DNA from: Adineta vaga
Lineage: Eukaryota; Rotifera
Length of the DNA: 64,000 nt
Assembly (NCBI GenBank): GCA_021613535.1
Contig: CP075494.1
Coordinates: 5,952,001 to 6,016,000 of the forward strand
Direction of reading: 5' to 3'
The position numbers and the translations under genes were made by a program. Shown here one piece after another: positions 38,245-48,776 of the stretch; position 1 is the stretch's first letter, and the number at the start of each line of letters is the position of its first letter. The notes below the pieces were generated by a model. The model was not told where the DNA came from, did not search any database, and saw only the letters and a list, made by a program, of their open reading frames with translations.

Positions 38245-41200
38245 TTACAAGTTTTTCTTGATTTCATCAATAAGTAAATCAACTTGAGTATTATTTAAAC
38301 CGAAAGTAAGCAGTTGTTTACGTCCCTTTGCGACGACTGCATACCAAAGATTCTTATCGTTGACATGTCTTGATTCAAGTATAGCAATAGCAATGGCTGT
38401 CGAAAGAGCATCTTTGTTTTGAGTAACAGTCGATCTGAAGGCACTCAATGATTTACCATGAGTTAATTTTTTGATGTCATCATCATTTAATTTCCAAGCA
38501 CCATTGAATGATTGTTGATCAATAAACCAGCGAACGGGATCTTGAGATAAGAGTGAACCAGCAGTGGTAGTAAAGACAGGTGCCGATTCGTCATCAAAAC
38601 TGCTCACATCAGCACTAGATCCAGGTGGTCCAAAACGATTGAATTGGCTAGTTGAAGCAGCAAAATGAGGTGACTTAAATCTAAATATGAGATACAAGGA
38701 AAAACCGAGTTATACACAAATCTCTGTAGAGAGCATATATCCATCTATTTAGCGAAGAGTATTCAAAGTAACTTGAACGTTTTAATGATTTCGAAATTGG
38801 ATTCAAATAATACAACCATTCTATATTTAGTTTCAAAAGAAAATGAATAGGAAAACACTTACTTGCTTGCACGAAATAGAGGTTGTGAATAGTGTCTTAT
38901 TCCTTGGATACCAGGAGGTGGAGGACCATATGCCATCATAGGTATTGGTGCCATCTGATTATTCTGATGGAAAGCGAATGCTGGTGAAGAATGAAATAAA
39001 TGTTCATCACCTTTGGAAATTTGGATCGGAACATGACGAACAATAGATTGTGTATTGTTATTTTTTGGACTGCTACTTTCAACACCAACGAAAGCTGTAT
39101 AAGGCGATAATATTTGATGATCTAATGATAATCTCATAATACGCTCTTCAAGTACTGAATTATTCCTACGATACAAAACAAGAAAGAACACATATTAAAT
39201 ATCGCCATTGTCTGTTCTTCTAATACATACTTTTGCTTTTCTTCATTGTAATTCTTATGTTGTAATTCTTGTATCAATGCTTTTGCTGCTAATCGACGAA
39301 TTGTATCTCTCTTATGTATTGCATTACCAGATAATTTAATTGAACTAATTTTATGTTGTCCAACTATGAGATCTACACTAACATTATTTTTTTGGATTTC
39401 GTTATTTTGAAATAATTCATAAACTAAGATACGATCATTAATATAAAGTGGAGGAATAGTTTCTGGTGCTTGTGAACCATTTGTAGATATACCATGCCAT
39501 TCAAGACGAGCATTAACTAATGATGGTTGAAGAGCTCGACCTAATTGACTACCAACATAAGTATCAACTTTAACATTTGGTGGAACAAATACAAAATGAC
39601 CGTTTGTAGCTCGAGCAAGTCCTTTGACAAGAGAACGAGATGGTGAATGACCGAGACCAAATGAAAATATACGAGTAGTCGAAGACATCGAACGACATAA
39701 TTCAATTACCTGTAATAAAATAGAAGAACAAGAAGATATTTGATTACATACAATGATACTTCGATATTCATCTAAGCTTGCTTACTTGATTTGTATTTGA
39801 AATTTCACCATCAGTCAAAAGAAAGATTTGTCGTGATCGATCATGAGTTGGTGGATGATTTTTCAAATATTCCAAAGGTGCTAATAATTCTGTTCCACCT
39901 AAATCTGCTTCCATTGAACGTGTTAGTCTTTCGGCTTTCTGTGCAGTTTTTTCATTATAGATAACTGTCAATACTTCATCTTTGAATAGAATATCGAAAG
40001 ATGATCCAAAGCGAATAATATTAAAACGCGAACCAACAGGTAAACTACGAATGAAAAGTAGCATAGCTTCTCTGGCAAGATCAATACCATTCGCTTCCGT
40101 CATTGAACCAGAACAATCAACTAAAAAAAACAAATGAACATATTATTTCTTAGTTGTTACATTTCAAATCGAATATTTACCGATAAATATGAATTCTGTA
40201 TTTGTTTCATCATGTCCATTGGAAACTTTCAAAAAATCTGCCAAACTTGGAGTAAATGCAAGTAGAACCGCATATTGTGAACTTTGATTATATTGTTCGA
40301 TAGACACGTATGTTGATGATCGATTGGCTGGTAAATCAACATCCAAAATAATATCACGATCAAGAGCAATAGCTTCCATCGATATATCAATGGATTCACG
40401 TGTCAGACTAACATTGACTGGATGTGAAAGATTAGCGACTTGTGCAATTTTATCTACAAAAACACGCATGAGAATCATCTAGATATTATTTTGTCTAAAT
40501 TTACTTTGTTCACTGCGAAGTACATGAGCTCGAAAATACATCGAATATGGTGTCTTTTGAACATATTCTGTATTTGTTTTATCAGGTGATTGTAAGTGAC
40601 CCAATGATGGATTATATCGTGGAGCAATAGTAGTTGGAACAACAAATCGAATAGCATTACCATCGATCAAATCTAGTTCTGTAACATATTGAATTTTCAC
40701 TCGACATTCTTTACCAGGTGGTAAAGCACCAATATTAATCTAAATATTTAATCTGATTCGTATGTTTAGAAAAGGTTCAAATACGAACTGTAAATGTATC
40801 CAATGTTTCTTGACTTTGTCGTAATAAGACGGCTGTTTGGCCTTGTTGAACAGCTGTATCATATTCTTTTTCTGCTGTTTTCTTTTCTTTCAATACAGCT
40901 GTGATTGTTCGATCATCGATTTGTGCTGTGAACGAATGAACAGCCGCATTTTCCTATAAACAAAAATTTCGATACATGTTTTACCGTTTTCGATCTTTTG
41001 TTTTCTACCTCAATGGGAAATACGTAGATCGCTTCAATGGGATTTTCTTCTCGATTAACAAATACTTGAGTTAATGTGACATCGGCAGCAAATGAATCGA
41101 TCCAAGCTTCGATCGATACATTTCGAAGTGGAACATATGCTTTTTGAACTTCTCCAACGGGTGGTTTGAAAATAAGTCCAGTACATCGCGCCTCTTTATT

Positions 41201-41557
41201 GTCATCACGTGCAGATTGATGAATTGGTTTTGCTGTTAAACGAAGAGCAGATAATTTTGCTGGCACACTAAAAAATAAGTTTGAAGTAGATGGAAATTAA
41301 TTGAGAAGCTTTTTAATGTTTGCTTACGGTAACGAAACTACTACTCCATTCACACATCTCTTTCCTTTGAGACGATCAAATTTAACCTTGTTTTTGCCAC
41401 AAAAACATATGTGTTCACCATCTTTTGGTTTTTGACATCGACGATTACTTTTATTTTTGACAGATATTGATGATTTAGGTGTAGTTTCAGCTTGACATAT
41501 GATTGCAAAAATCGCAACAACTAATAAGGCAAAAAGCCCAAACGAATTGCGCCGCAT
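38245..41557 (-). CDS. Secreted VIT and von Willebrand A domain protein (VWA5A/ITIH-like)
   Basis: Nine exons (41557-41328, 41267-41009, 40953-40789, 40739-40505, 40453-40181, 40120-39786, 39709-39231, 39165-38863, 38680-38245), 904 residues. Residues 1-23 form a signal peptide (FGLFALLVVAIFAIICQA). A short basic region with four cysteines (RRCQ, CFC, KRCVNG) follows. Next is a VIT domain (VSIEAWIDSFAADVTLTQVF, NIGALPPGKEC), then a vWA domain with an intact MIDAS (FIVDCSGSM) and LLTDGEISN. After the domain comes LSPYTAFVGVE, a motif of VWA5A and inter-alpha-trypsin inhibitor heavy chains. A Pro/Ser-rich stretch and a C-terminal helical region (FNGAWKLNDDDI) resemble the end of VWA5A/PARP4-type proteins. 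VIT-vWA proteins are adhesion or matrix-related. The signal peptide points to secretion, unlike cytosolic VWA5A. Confidence 0.88.
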
Positions 41558-41994
41558 AATAAATAAACAATTTCTAGTTCGTATCTATTTCAAACTTCTC
41601 TATTTATGTTCGCGAGATGCTTGATAGCTATCAACATTACACTGATAAGAATTTCCCATTCAAATATTTTTGACTCTAATGATTCATGTTGGAAAGAAAA
41701 GAATTGATTTGTTTTTTTTATCTATATCATTCTTATCATCATTGGTCAATGTTCGTTTGACTTATATAGACAGAAATAGTTGTTATCAATCATAGAATAA
41801 TTCTTTAATGAAAAATTTCTCTTGAGAAGAAAAATTACAGTCATGTTAATAACTTATCAACACATTCGATATATAAATATATAATTATCAGTAATCAATA
41901 GTACATAGTCCGATTTTACAACGTTTTTATTCAATGAAACAATAATAGCAAAAAAGATACTTGTATACAGTTATTTTGTAGTAGATAAAAAACA
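41558..41994. other. Spacer upstream of the VIT-vWA gene
   Basis: AT-rich; should include the promoter of the minus-strand VIT-vWA gene and the 3' end of the small secreted peptide gene. Nothing else visible. Confidence 0.5.
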
Positions 41995-42195
41995 TCAAAC
42001 TAAATCACGTCTCTTTTCAGTCAAAGCAGGCTGAGGAAACGGTTGTTCCCAACAGACTGTTCCAATAGTACATGGTGATGTACTACCATGACACATTGGC
42101 ATACGTACACACATGCGATAACTATCAGCAGTGATAAATAATTGAAAAATAAGTAAACTAAGAAAAAGACTAAACAGCAATAATAGACGATACAT
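41995..42195 (-). CDS. Small secreted cysteine-containing peptide (putative)
   Basis: Single-exon ORF of 66 residues. A strong signal peptide covers residues 1-23 (LLLLFSLFLSLLIFQLF core) with likely cleavage near TADS. The mature part of about 42 residues has four cysteines in the order CVRMPMC, PCTIGTVC, and a basic tail ending in EKRRDLV. EKRR could be a dibasic processing site. I do not recognise the family. Support comes from the textbook signal peptide and paired cysteines; size and single-exon form mean it could still be chance. An AG sits directly before the ATG but without a good pyrimidine tract. Confidence 0.5.
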   Translation of the reverse strand: MYRLLLLFSLFLSLLIFQLFITADSYRMCVRMPMCHGSTSPCTIGTVCWEQPFPQPALTEKRRDLV

Positions 42196-43328
42196 CTTTT
42201 ATAACGATTGGATATAAAAGAAGAAAAAAAGTAATTCCTACTTATATAAATACAGTACAATAAAATCAATAGAAACGAATGTATAATTAATAGTTATTTT
42301 TTATGTGAGTGAATCTTAAACATAGGGCATGTATTTAAACTGCGTAATCGAATCAATTATATTTTAGAGTTTAGATTATCATTACATCAGTGATTTTGTC
42401 GTTTGACAGAGAAAAACGAGTCAATAGAGAGGTTTTTATAATAAAAACGAGGATCGAAATGTGAATGTGAAAACTTATTTGATTTAGAATAGTATCTTTT
42501 GAACATTTACTTGACATTCTAAAAGAGATGAGCTAATATTAATCAATGTTTGTATTTGTCTACTACTTTATTCTTCTGTGTTTGCATGAAATTGTGTGTG
42601 TTGTTGTTGTTGTTCTTCTTCTTCTTCTTCTTGTCAAATATTTTTCTATAAAATCTTCTAGTGGTAATGAAAAGATAAAGTTTTTGTGACCTGATTTATA
42701 TTTTTAATTGAAATATTCCTTATGTGATGTTAATTAGTGCCATTGTTTCGTGAAAAATACATCAAGTTTATGTTCTCAAAAAAAAAAAAACATTAATATT
42801 CCCGTTGTTTTTCTGTCATTGATGATAAAAGTACTTCGAATAGTGTCATTATTTAAAGTAGTGTTGAATGGGATCTTCAACTTTGATCTTTCATAATAAA
42901 AAAGAAAAAAGATGGAAAGAAACTGATAATGTTTCATTTAATCGAAGTTAGACTAAAGAATAGATTTGTAGCATAATAGAAATATTATAGTAGAATCAAC
43001 TCATTGTGTCACGTTTTCTCTTTTCATTTCAAATATCCATTAATCAAAATTAGTTTTTCTTTCGAAACGACCTTCAAGGATCAGTTGACGCCAATAATGA
43101 TATAGAAAAATATAACAAAAAGAAACTTGTTTATCGCTAACATAACGTTGTCCAAATGAAACAAAAAGCTAATCAGTAGATTCTCGCTGGCCACGCAACC
43201 GGGCTGTTTGTTTTATTTTCTCTGTCATGAGATGCACACACACGAAAACAATGTACAATAAAGAAAGGAAAAAAAGAGAGGCAAGAGAACAAAAATAATA
43301 GTAGTAATCATAGTAGCAAACTAAATTA
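42196..43328. other. Intergenic region
   Basis: AT-rich spacer with a GTT/TTC triplet tract at 42598-42633 and a poly-A run near 42779-42791. Short minus ORFs are low-complexity. No gene or RNA recognised. Confidence 0.5.
42598..42633 (+). repeat. (GTT)n(CTT)n triplet tract
   Basis: About five GTT units run directly into about six CTT units. Confidence 0.9.
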
Positions 43329-44484
43329 TTATCTTGCAGATGATGGAACAACCTGTGTAGTTAATCCAGTTGTGCTTGTCACCGTTAAATTTTGATGTAA
43401 ATGTAAATTCATTCCTAATACTGAGCGAACATCACGACAAAATCGTAATGCATCTAGAAATGGTAATAATGATAATAGACACGTATCTGTTGGATCAAAG
43501 AACCATGATTTAACTAAATAAATTACATGTATCAGTATTTAGAGAATATTCAAAAGGACATCTATTACATACTTGGTATTGCATTTAATGGATAAGATCG
43601 ATATGCAATAGGACTATTATCCAGAATAAATATTCGTGCAAGATCATTGTTAATCACAGCTAAATCTTTTGAATATGCGCCATATTCAAGTGTGCAATGT
43701 TGTCGAAAATATCGTCTTGATAGAATATTTCGATTATTATCTAATCTGTCAGTAACAGCAGCACCATAAATTTCCATTGATGCTGTGAATACTACAAGTT
43801 CATACCATTGGCTGACCTTAAATATAAAAATAAGAATAATTAGTTCTTTTTATTTCTCTAATAAGTTTTTACTGTTTCAAGAAAATAATCCACATGGGGA
43901 CGTTTGTAAACAAAAAATCGAACTGGATGTCTTTCAATTTCAACACGAACTATAAAATCAGGTGGTCCGGTTGGTTTGACTGTAACAACCCGTGTAAGGC
44001 CATCATGATGTGAATGAATTAAAGTTTCATCTAAATCTAACACCAAAATTTTCTTGGGAAGAAAATCTAAATAGAATAATAGTTCGTAGTTTAAATCCGA
44101 AAATCAGATACATACGTAATCGATGAAGTGATAACGGTTGGAGAGGACAATTATAATATTTAACAGACTGAAATTGAATCAGCTAAATGAAAAAGAATGA
44201 ATGTTTTGTGTCGATATGCCTTTATTGTTTATACGTACTTTTTTCTTTGATCCACGCAAAGAAACAAACATAAATGTCCAAACACCAAAAAGAAATCTTA
44301 ATAACCGTTTAAATAATAACAACAAATAGAAGAAGATTTTTGTATTTATTAAATAAATATAATCAAATGCACGTAGAAATAAACGAAACATGCTTATTGT
44401 ATGTCTTTCATTATTGGAGTTCAAATGATTATTTTGGTTGACTAATGATTGTTGCTGAACTCGAGTGACTGCAGATGATGGCAT
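43329..44484 (-). CDS. CTDNEP1: Nuclear envelope phosphatase CTDNEP1 (Dullard)
   Basis: Five exons (44484-44239, 44182-44116, 44066-43873, 43816-43573, 43513-43329), 311 residues. CTDNEP1 is a Ser/Thr phosphatase of the nuclear envelope and ER that activates lipin and limits membrane synthesis. The N-terminus is longer than in vertebrates (human about 244 residues) and has a hydrophobic segment at about 44-75 ([18 protein letters not shown]). The HAD/FCP1 catalytic motif is intact: [17 protein letters not shown] with DxDx[49 protein letters not shown] and [19 protein letters not shown] are near-invariant in the family. The extra N-terminal 30 residues are Gln/Asn-rich. Confidence 0.95.
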
Positions 44485-45027
44485 TATTTAAAAAATTTTA
44501 TTTAAATAAGAAATAATATCATGTTAAATCGCAAAAATAGAAAAATAAGAATGAACTTGACGAAAAAACATACCATAGTATACAGCTGAGAGACTAGTTA
44601 AATTAACCAATAAAAGCTGGACGAAATTGAATGGAGGTCGCCATATGACAATCAATGGTAAACAGGATACCAATGAGAAAGACAGATGTAAAAACCACAT
44701 CCACATACGGTGTAAGTTATATCAATCGGATAAACTTAATAGGATACTTCATGGAGTTGTTTATTCGTTGACATAATCAGATATATGAACGTTATTTTAT
44801 TTCCTTCATTTTCTAGATTTCCTTACATCATAGAAGAGATTATTTGTCCATTAGTAATTTTTTAAAAAGAAGTAAAGATGCCATTGAACACTCATCTTTC
44901 TCAATATTTTATTTATGCACAAATGTTGACACTATAGTTAAAAAATTTTTTTTTACTTTAGTTGTAATGAGACAAATTAAGAATATGAACTGCTTTGATT
45001 ATGTATCATAATACGAAATCGTTTTAG
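44485..45027. other. Divergent intergenic region
   Basis: Lies between minus-strand CTDNEP1 and the plus-strand coiled-coil gene. A minus ORF at 44524-44706 codes for 60 residues with one strong hydrophobic stretch and contains a GTATGT donor, but no acceptor links it to CTDNEP1; not called. Confidence 0.5.
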
Positions 45028-46005
45028 ATGACGACATCATCATCATCTCATTGGGTTGAATCACTTTTTCCTCCTCAATATTCTATTCGAGATTATCGTG
45101 CTACATTTCAGCCAGATCATCAACGTCTACGTCGTTATATCACTACATTATCTTCATTTGATGGTCCAACTTTAGCTGCCATTTATGAACAATCGTATCT
45201 ATTTACATTAATTCAACGTTTAGCTAAACAAGAAGAAGACGAACAATCGAAAAGTAAAACAAAAACACAAGCTAATCAAACGCAACCTATTGATTCTGTA
45301 CTTGATATTCGTCTCATTCGCGCCTATCTTGAAAAACACAAAGGAAAAGAAGAAAAACCCGACGAAATTGAAAATCTATGGACATCCGATGAAATTTCTA
45401 CGATTCGTTCAGCTTATATGAAAGTTCGTGATGATTATCTACGTGTTAAATCTGAAAACGACTATTATCGAAATCAAATGGAAACTCTACAAACTAAATT
45501 GAATGAAACAACTCAGATATATGAAAAACTTCGTGAAGAACATTTATCATTACAAAAGGTACATACACGTTGGACAATGCGAACGAATGCATCCGAACAA
45601 ATACTCGATGAACAACGTCGAGAAAATAAAGAACTTACAGAACATGTAGGAAAATTAACCGAACAAAACGAATTCTATCGTCAAAATCAATTACAAATGC
45701 AAAGTAGTCTACTCGAAAAACAAACACGTATGGAACATCTTGAAAGAAAAATGGATCATTATGATAAGACAATAAAAAATGAATGTGATCGTCGTATTGA
45801 TCTCGTTCAAAAACGTTCACAAACGGATAAAGAACGGTATAAAATTGAACAAAGTAAATTACAAACAAAACTAGACAAAGAACAAGATTTAAGAAGACAA
45901 AATTTACTTGCATTGGATCAATTAAGAAAACATGTTTCTTTAGCTCAGCCTCCGCAAGAAGATGACCAATCCTTATGTAACATTAAAAATGTCAAATATG
46001 TTTAA
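45028..46005 (+). CDS. Coiled-coil protein, uncharacterised
   Basis: Single-exon gene, 325 residues. The N-terminal 130 residues are mixed, with WVESLFPPQYSIRDY and an acidic and Lys-rich linker. From about residue 125 to 300 it is one long, highly charged heptad-rich helix (for example RSAYMKVRDDYLRVKSE), so a dimeric coiled coil is likely. No catalytic or targeting motif is seen. I do not recognise the family; centrosomal, ciliary or cytoskeletal scaffold roles are all possible. The ATG directly follows GTTTTAG, an acceptor-like site, which fixes the start and suggests trans-splicing. Confidence 0.82.
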   Translation: MTTSSSSHWVESLFPPQYSIRDYRATFQPDHQRLRRYITTLSSFDGPTLAAIYEQSYLFTLIQRLAKQEEDEQSKSKTKTQANQTQPIDSVLDIRLIRAYLEKHKGKEEKPDEIENLWTSDEISTIRSAYMKVRDDYLRVKSENDYYRNQMETLQTKLNETTQIYEKLREEHLSLQKVHTRWTMRTNASEQILDEQRRENKELTEHVGKLTEQNEFYRQNQLQMQSSLLEKQTRMEHLERKMDHYDKTIKNECDRRIDLVQKRSQTDKERYKIEQSKLQTKLDKEQDLRRQNLLALDQLRKHVSLAQPPQEDDQSLCNIKNVKYV

Positions 46006-46475
46006 AATATTCTATTTCGTTTTTTTTACGTGATAATATTGAATGACTGAAACATCCAAAAACGTTTTTTTCCATGTTTGTCGTTAATATAATACTTTGT
46101 TAAATAAAATCATTTTTACGATAAAACATAAGTACAAAGCGTTGAATATTCTTTCATAATATATCAATGAATAATATCGTATTTTATTGATTAAAAAACA
46201 ATCATTCATATGTATACTTCACTTGTCATTTTATGATATTTTATTCATCCATAGATAAATTATATAAATGTCTGCAAACACTTGATTTTGGATTTTCACT
46301 CTCTTCTTCTCTCTTCCTCAGAACGATTTACATTCTTCATTTTTTTTCTTATCTCACTTTTCTTTTTTTGTTTCAACGTGATTGATAGCTGACAGTATAT
46401 CACGATTCTTCATATGTATATAAACTCGCAATAATAAAACTAAACTAACATATGATAGATTGTTCATTTTAGACC
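46006..46475. other. Intergenic region
   Basis: AT-rich spacer between two plus-strand genes, with AATAAA soon after the coiled-coil gene and a pyrimidine-rich stretch before the Rho GTPase start. Confidence 0.5.
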
Positions 46476-47146
46476 ATGTCACAACTTTCGGATAATCAGA
46501 CAAATAAAACAATCAAATGTGTCAGTGTAGGTGATGGTTGCGTTGGTAAAACATCGATGCTTATGTCATATACATCAAATACATTTCCACAGTCATATGT
46601 ACCTACAGTATTCGACAATTATTCTGTTACTATCATGATCAATAATGAACCTTATAAACTTGCTCTTTTCGACACTGCTGGTCAGAGTGGTAAGAGTCTT
46701 CGATGAAGAATATGATCATTATTTGTATCACTTTTTTTCAAGGTTATGAATTAATGCGGGAATTTTCTTATACGAACACTGATGTATTTCTTGTTTGCTT
46801 CAGTGTCATGTCTCCCGCATCATTTAACAATGCATTGAAAATATGGATCCATGAAATTCGTCATTCATCTTCATCAGCAGCACGTACAGCACCATTTCTT
46901 CTTGTTGGAACGAAAATTGATCTTCGTAATAGTGTAACTGATGTCGAATTATTAGCCAAATCAAAACAAAAACCGATCACACGTGAGCAAGGTGAACGTG
47001 CAGCAAAACAATATGGTGCATATGCATATATTGAATGTTCAGCATTAACACAAGAAAATCTTAAAGAAACATTCGACACCGCAATATTAGCTTCAATCAA
47101 TCTATTATCCAAAAAACGTTCGAAAATTTTATGTTGTTGCTCATAA
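46476..47146 (+). CDS. Rho-family small GTPase (Rac/Cdc42-like)
   Basis: Two exons (46476-46689, 46743-47146), 205 residues. Membrane-bound GTP switch for actin control. The P-loop is GDGCVGKTS, switch I is [10 protein letters not shown], and the G3 motif DTAGQ keeps the catalytic Gln. G4 is VGTKIDLR, the Rho insert helix follows ([20 protein letters not shown]), and G5 is ECSAL. The C-terminus has a polybasic run KKRSK and ends CCCS, which fits a prenylated CaaX box with extra cysteines for palmitoylation. Switch II is unusual: [14 protein letters not shown] instead of the AGQ(E/D)xY(D/E)xLRPLSYP pattern, so effectors or GEFs may differ. It could be a diverged Rac, Cdc42 or RhoQ/J relative. 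AG lies three bases before the ATG. Confidence 0.93.
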
Positions 47147-47431
47147 TATTTATTCATCTGGTCTACATCTCATAATTAGATAATATTTCTACATCAATTT
47201 GTCAATATGTTTTATCGCAAGTACTCATCTTCTTCTTTTTTTTAATTTTGTATATTTACGAAGACATTCTTCTGTTTTTCTTTCTTTCTTTCTTTCTTAA
47301 TGTTATTACTTTTTTTCTACTTTCCTTTTTAAAATATACAGACGCATATATTTATATATTCGATAGAGATATCACTTAATTTTCGATATCATTTGACGCT
47401 TGAGCGAACATAAAATACGAAGTATTAATCG

Positions 47432-47944
47432 ATGAGAACACAGAAAGGTGCTATTCATTTCAAATCAGACATGGGACACAAGCAATCAACTCGAAGGAAA
47501 CAACAACAAGTTGTAGAAGACGTAATAATTGATAGAGATCAAAATACTACTCAATCAGTCGATTGTCTTAGCAAAGTAAAACGAATACCAATGAAATATT
47601 TCGGTGGTCAAGCTATTGAAAATGATGCATCAATGCATAAAATGCACCAGGATCTTCTATCATTTGATGATAAAGTAAAACAAGGTTGTTCTCCACGAAA
47701 AAAAAGAAGACGATCGAAAAAACAAACGAACATCGATGAATATGAATCTCAAGATGAACAATACTATGATCAAAATCCACAAGTTATCTCTGATGATGAA
47801 AATTATTCTTCACATATTTATGTCAATGTCAATCCACCAACAGATTATTCAACTTTTTCATGGTTATGTAGATATTGTGATGCAGAAAATCAATTAACGA
47901 CTATCAAATGTTATCAATGTGGAGAAATGGAAAATAGATTTTAA
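47432..47944 (+). CDS. RanBP2-type zinc-finger protein
   Basis: Single-exon ORF, 170 residues. The C-terminal 25 residues form one RanBP2-type zinc finger: SWLCRYCDAENQLTTIKCYQC, with W-x-C-x2-C and, ten residues later, C-x2-C and the internal Asn of the family. Such fingers bind ubiquitin or single-stranded RNA. The middle has a strong basic nuclear localisation signal (PRKKRRRSKKQ) followed by an acidic, Tyr/Asp-rich low-complexity stretch. The first ATG gives 170 residues; MGHKQS at residue 15 is an equally likely start. Exact partner and role unknown. AATAAA at 48018-48023 fits the 3' end. Confidence 0.78.
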   Translation: MRTQKGAIHFKSDMGHKQSTRRKQQQVVEDVIIDRDQNTTQSVDCLSKVKRIPMKYFGGQAIENDASMHKMHQDLLSFDDKVKQGCSPRKKRRRSKKQTNIDEYESQDEQYYDQNPQVISDDENYSSHIYVNVNPPTDYSTFSWLCRYCDAENQLTTIKCYQCGEMENRF

Positions 47945-48776
47945 TGTGTTGTTGTTGTTTTATTTTAAACTATAACTGATATATTCACTATAGGATTTGA
48001 ATTTGTCAATTATTTTCAATAAAATAAAGCAAATGTGATTCACTAAATAGAAAACGATTGACGACGAAATTGTTCGATTACATAAGAATCAATTTTAAGA
48101 ATTCTTAAAAGAAACAATATGGAAGCCAATAAAAATTCTATAAATAAATAGAATGCAGTCCATCATCACACCTTCATACAATAAGTACTTAGTTAAATAC
48201 TATCTTTACCTTGACATATCTACACATGAAAATTATTTAAATAAACCTTCATTATTTGACCTGAATTTTTAGGTAAACTATTTCATTACAATCAAAAGAG
48301 AATAATTTTGACAAATCTATCGTTAGTAGATATGAGGATCAAAGATATAATTTATTGATATTGTACTCGATTATTTGACATAGTTAAATCGTAAATGTAC
48401 TCTATCTTCTATTATCAAATCAAACGAACGTGTTTTTTTTTTCTAAATACCTTGTGTTATATGGAATGATGATAGAACGAACGAGCGAACGAACGAACGA
48501 ACGAAAGAATTTCGTTTTTTTTTCTTTCTTTCTTTTACGTCGTTTATCATTTTATCACTTACTAGTCACACGCACTTTTCCTCTTGATTGTTAGTGATTC
48601 TTCTTCGTCATTCTTTTCATTGTTTATAAGGGTTCATCATCCGTCCGTCGATTAATATTAAAGAAGAAAAATAATATGCAATAAATAAAAGGAGAGAAAC
48701 TTTTCGTTCCCTCTTCATTTTCCTGTGTACATAATCCATCCATCCTACTATTATTATTATTATTATAATTTTAAAT
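47945..48776. other. Intergenic region
   Basis: AT-rich spacer containing the AATAAA at 48018-48023, a (CGAA)n tract at 48478-48505 and pyrimidine runs before the dsRNA-binding gene. No gene seen. Confidence 0.5.
48478..48505 (+). repeat. (GAAC)n microsatellite
   Basis: About six CGAA/GAAC units in a row, with one interruption. Confidence 0.9.

Noticed and set aside
42021-42269. 82-codon minus ORF overlapping the small secreted peptide gene
   Set aside because: Alternative frame of the same locus without a credible cysteine pattern or signal; the 41995-42195 frame is better.
44524-44706. 60-codon minus ORF with a hydrophobic segment upstream of CTDNEP1
   Set aside because: It has a GTATGT donor but no AG acceptor before the CTDNEP1 start, and no recognisable domain.
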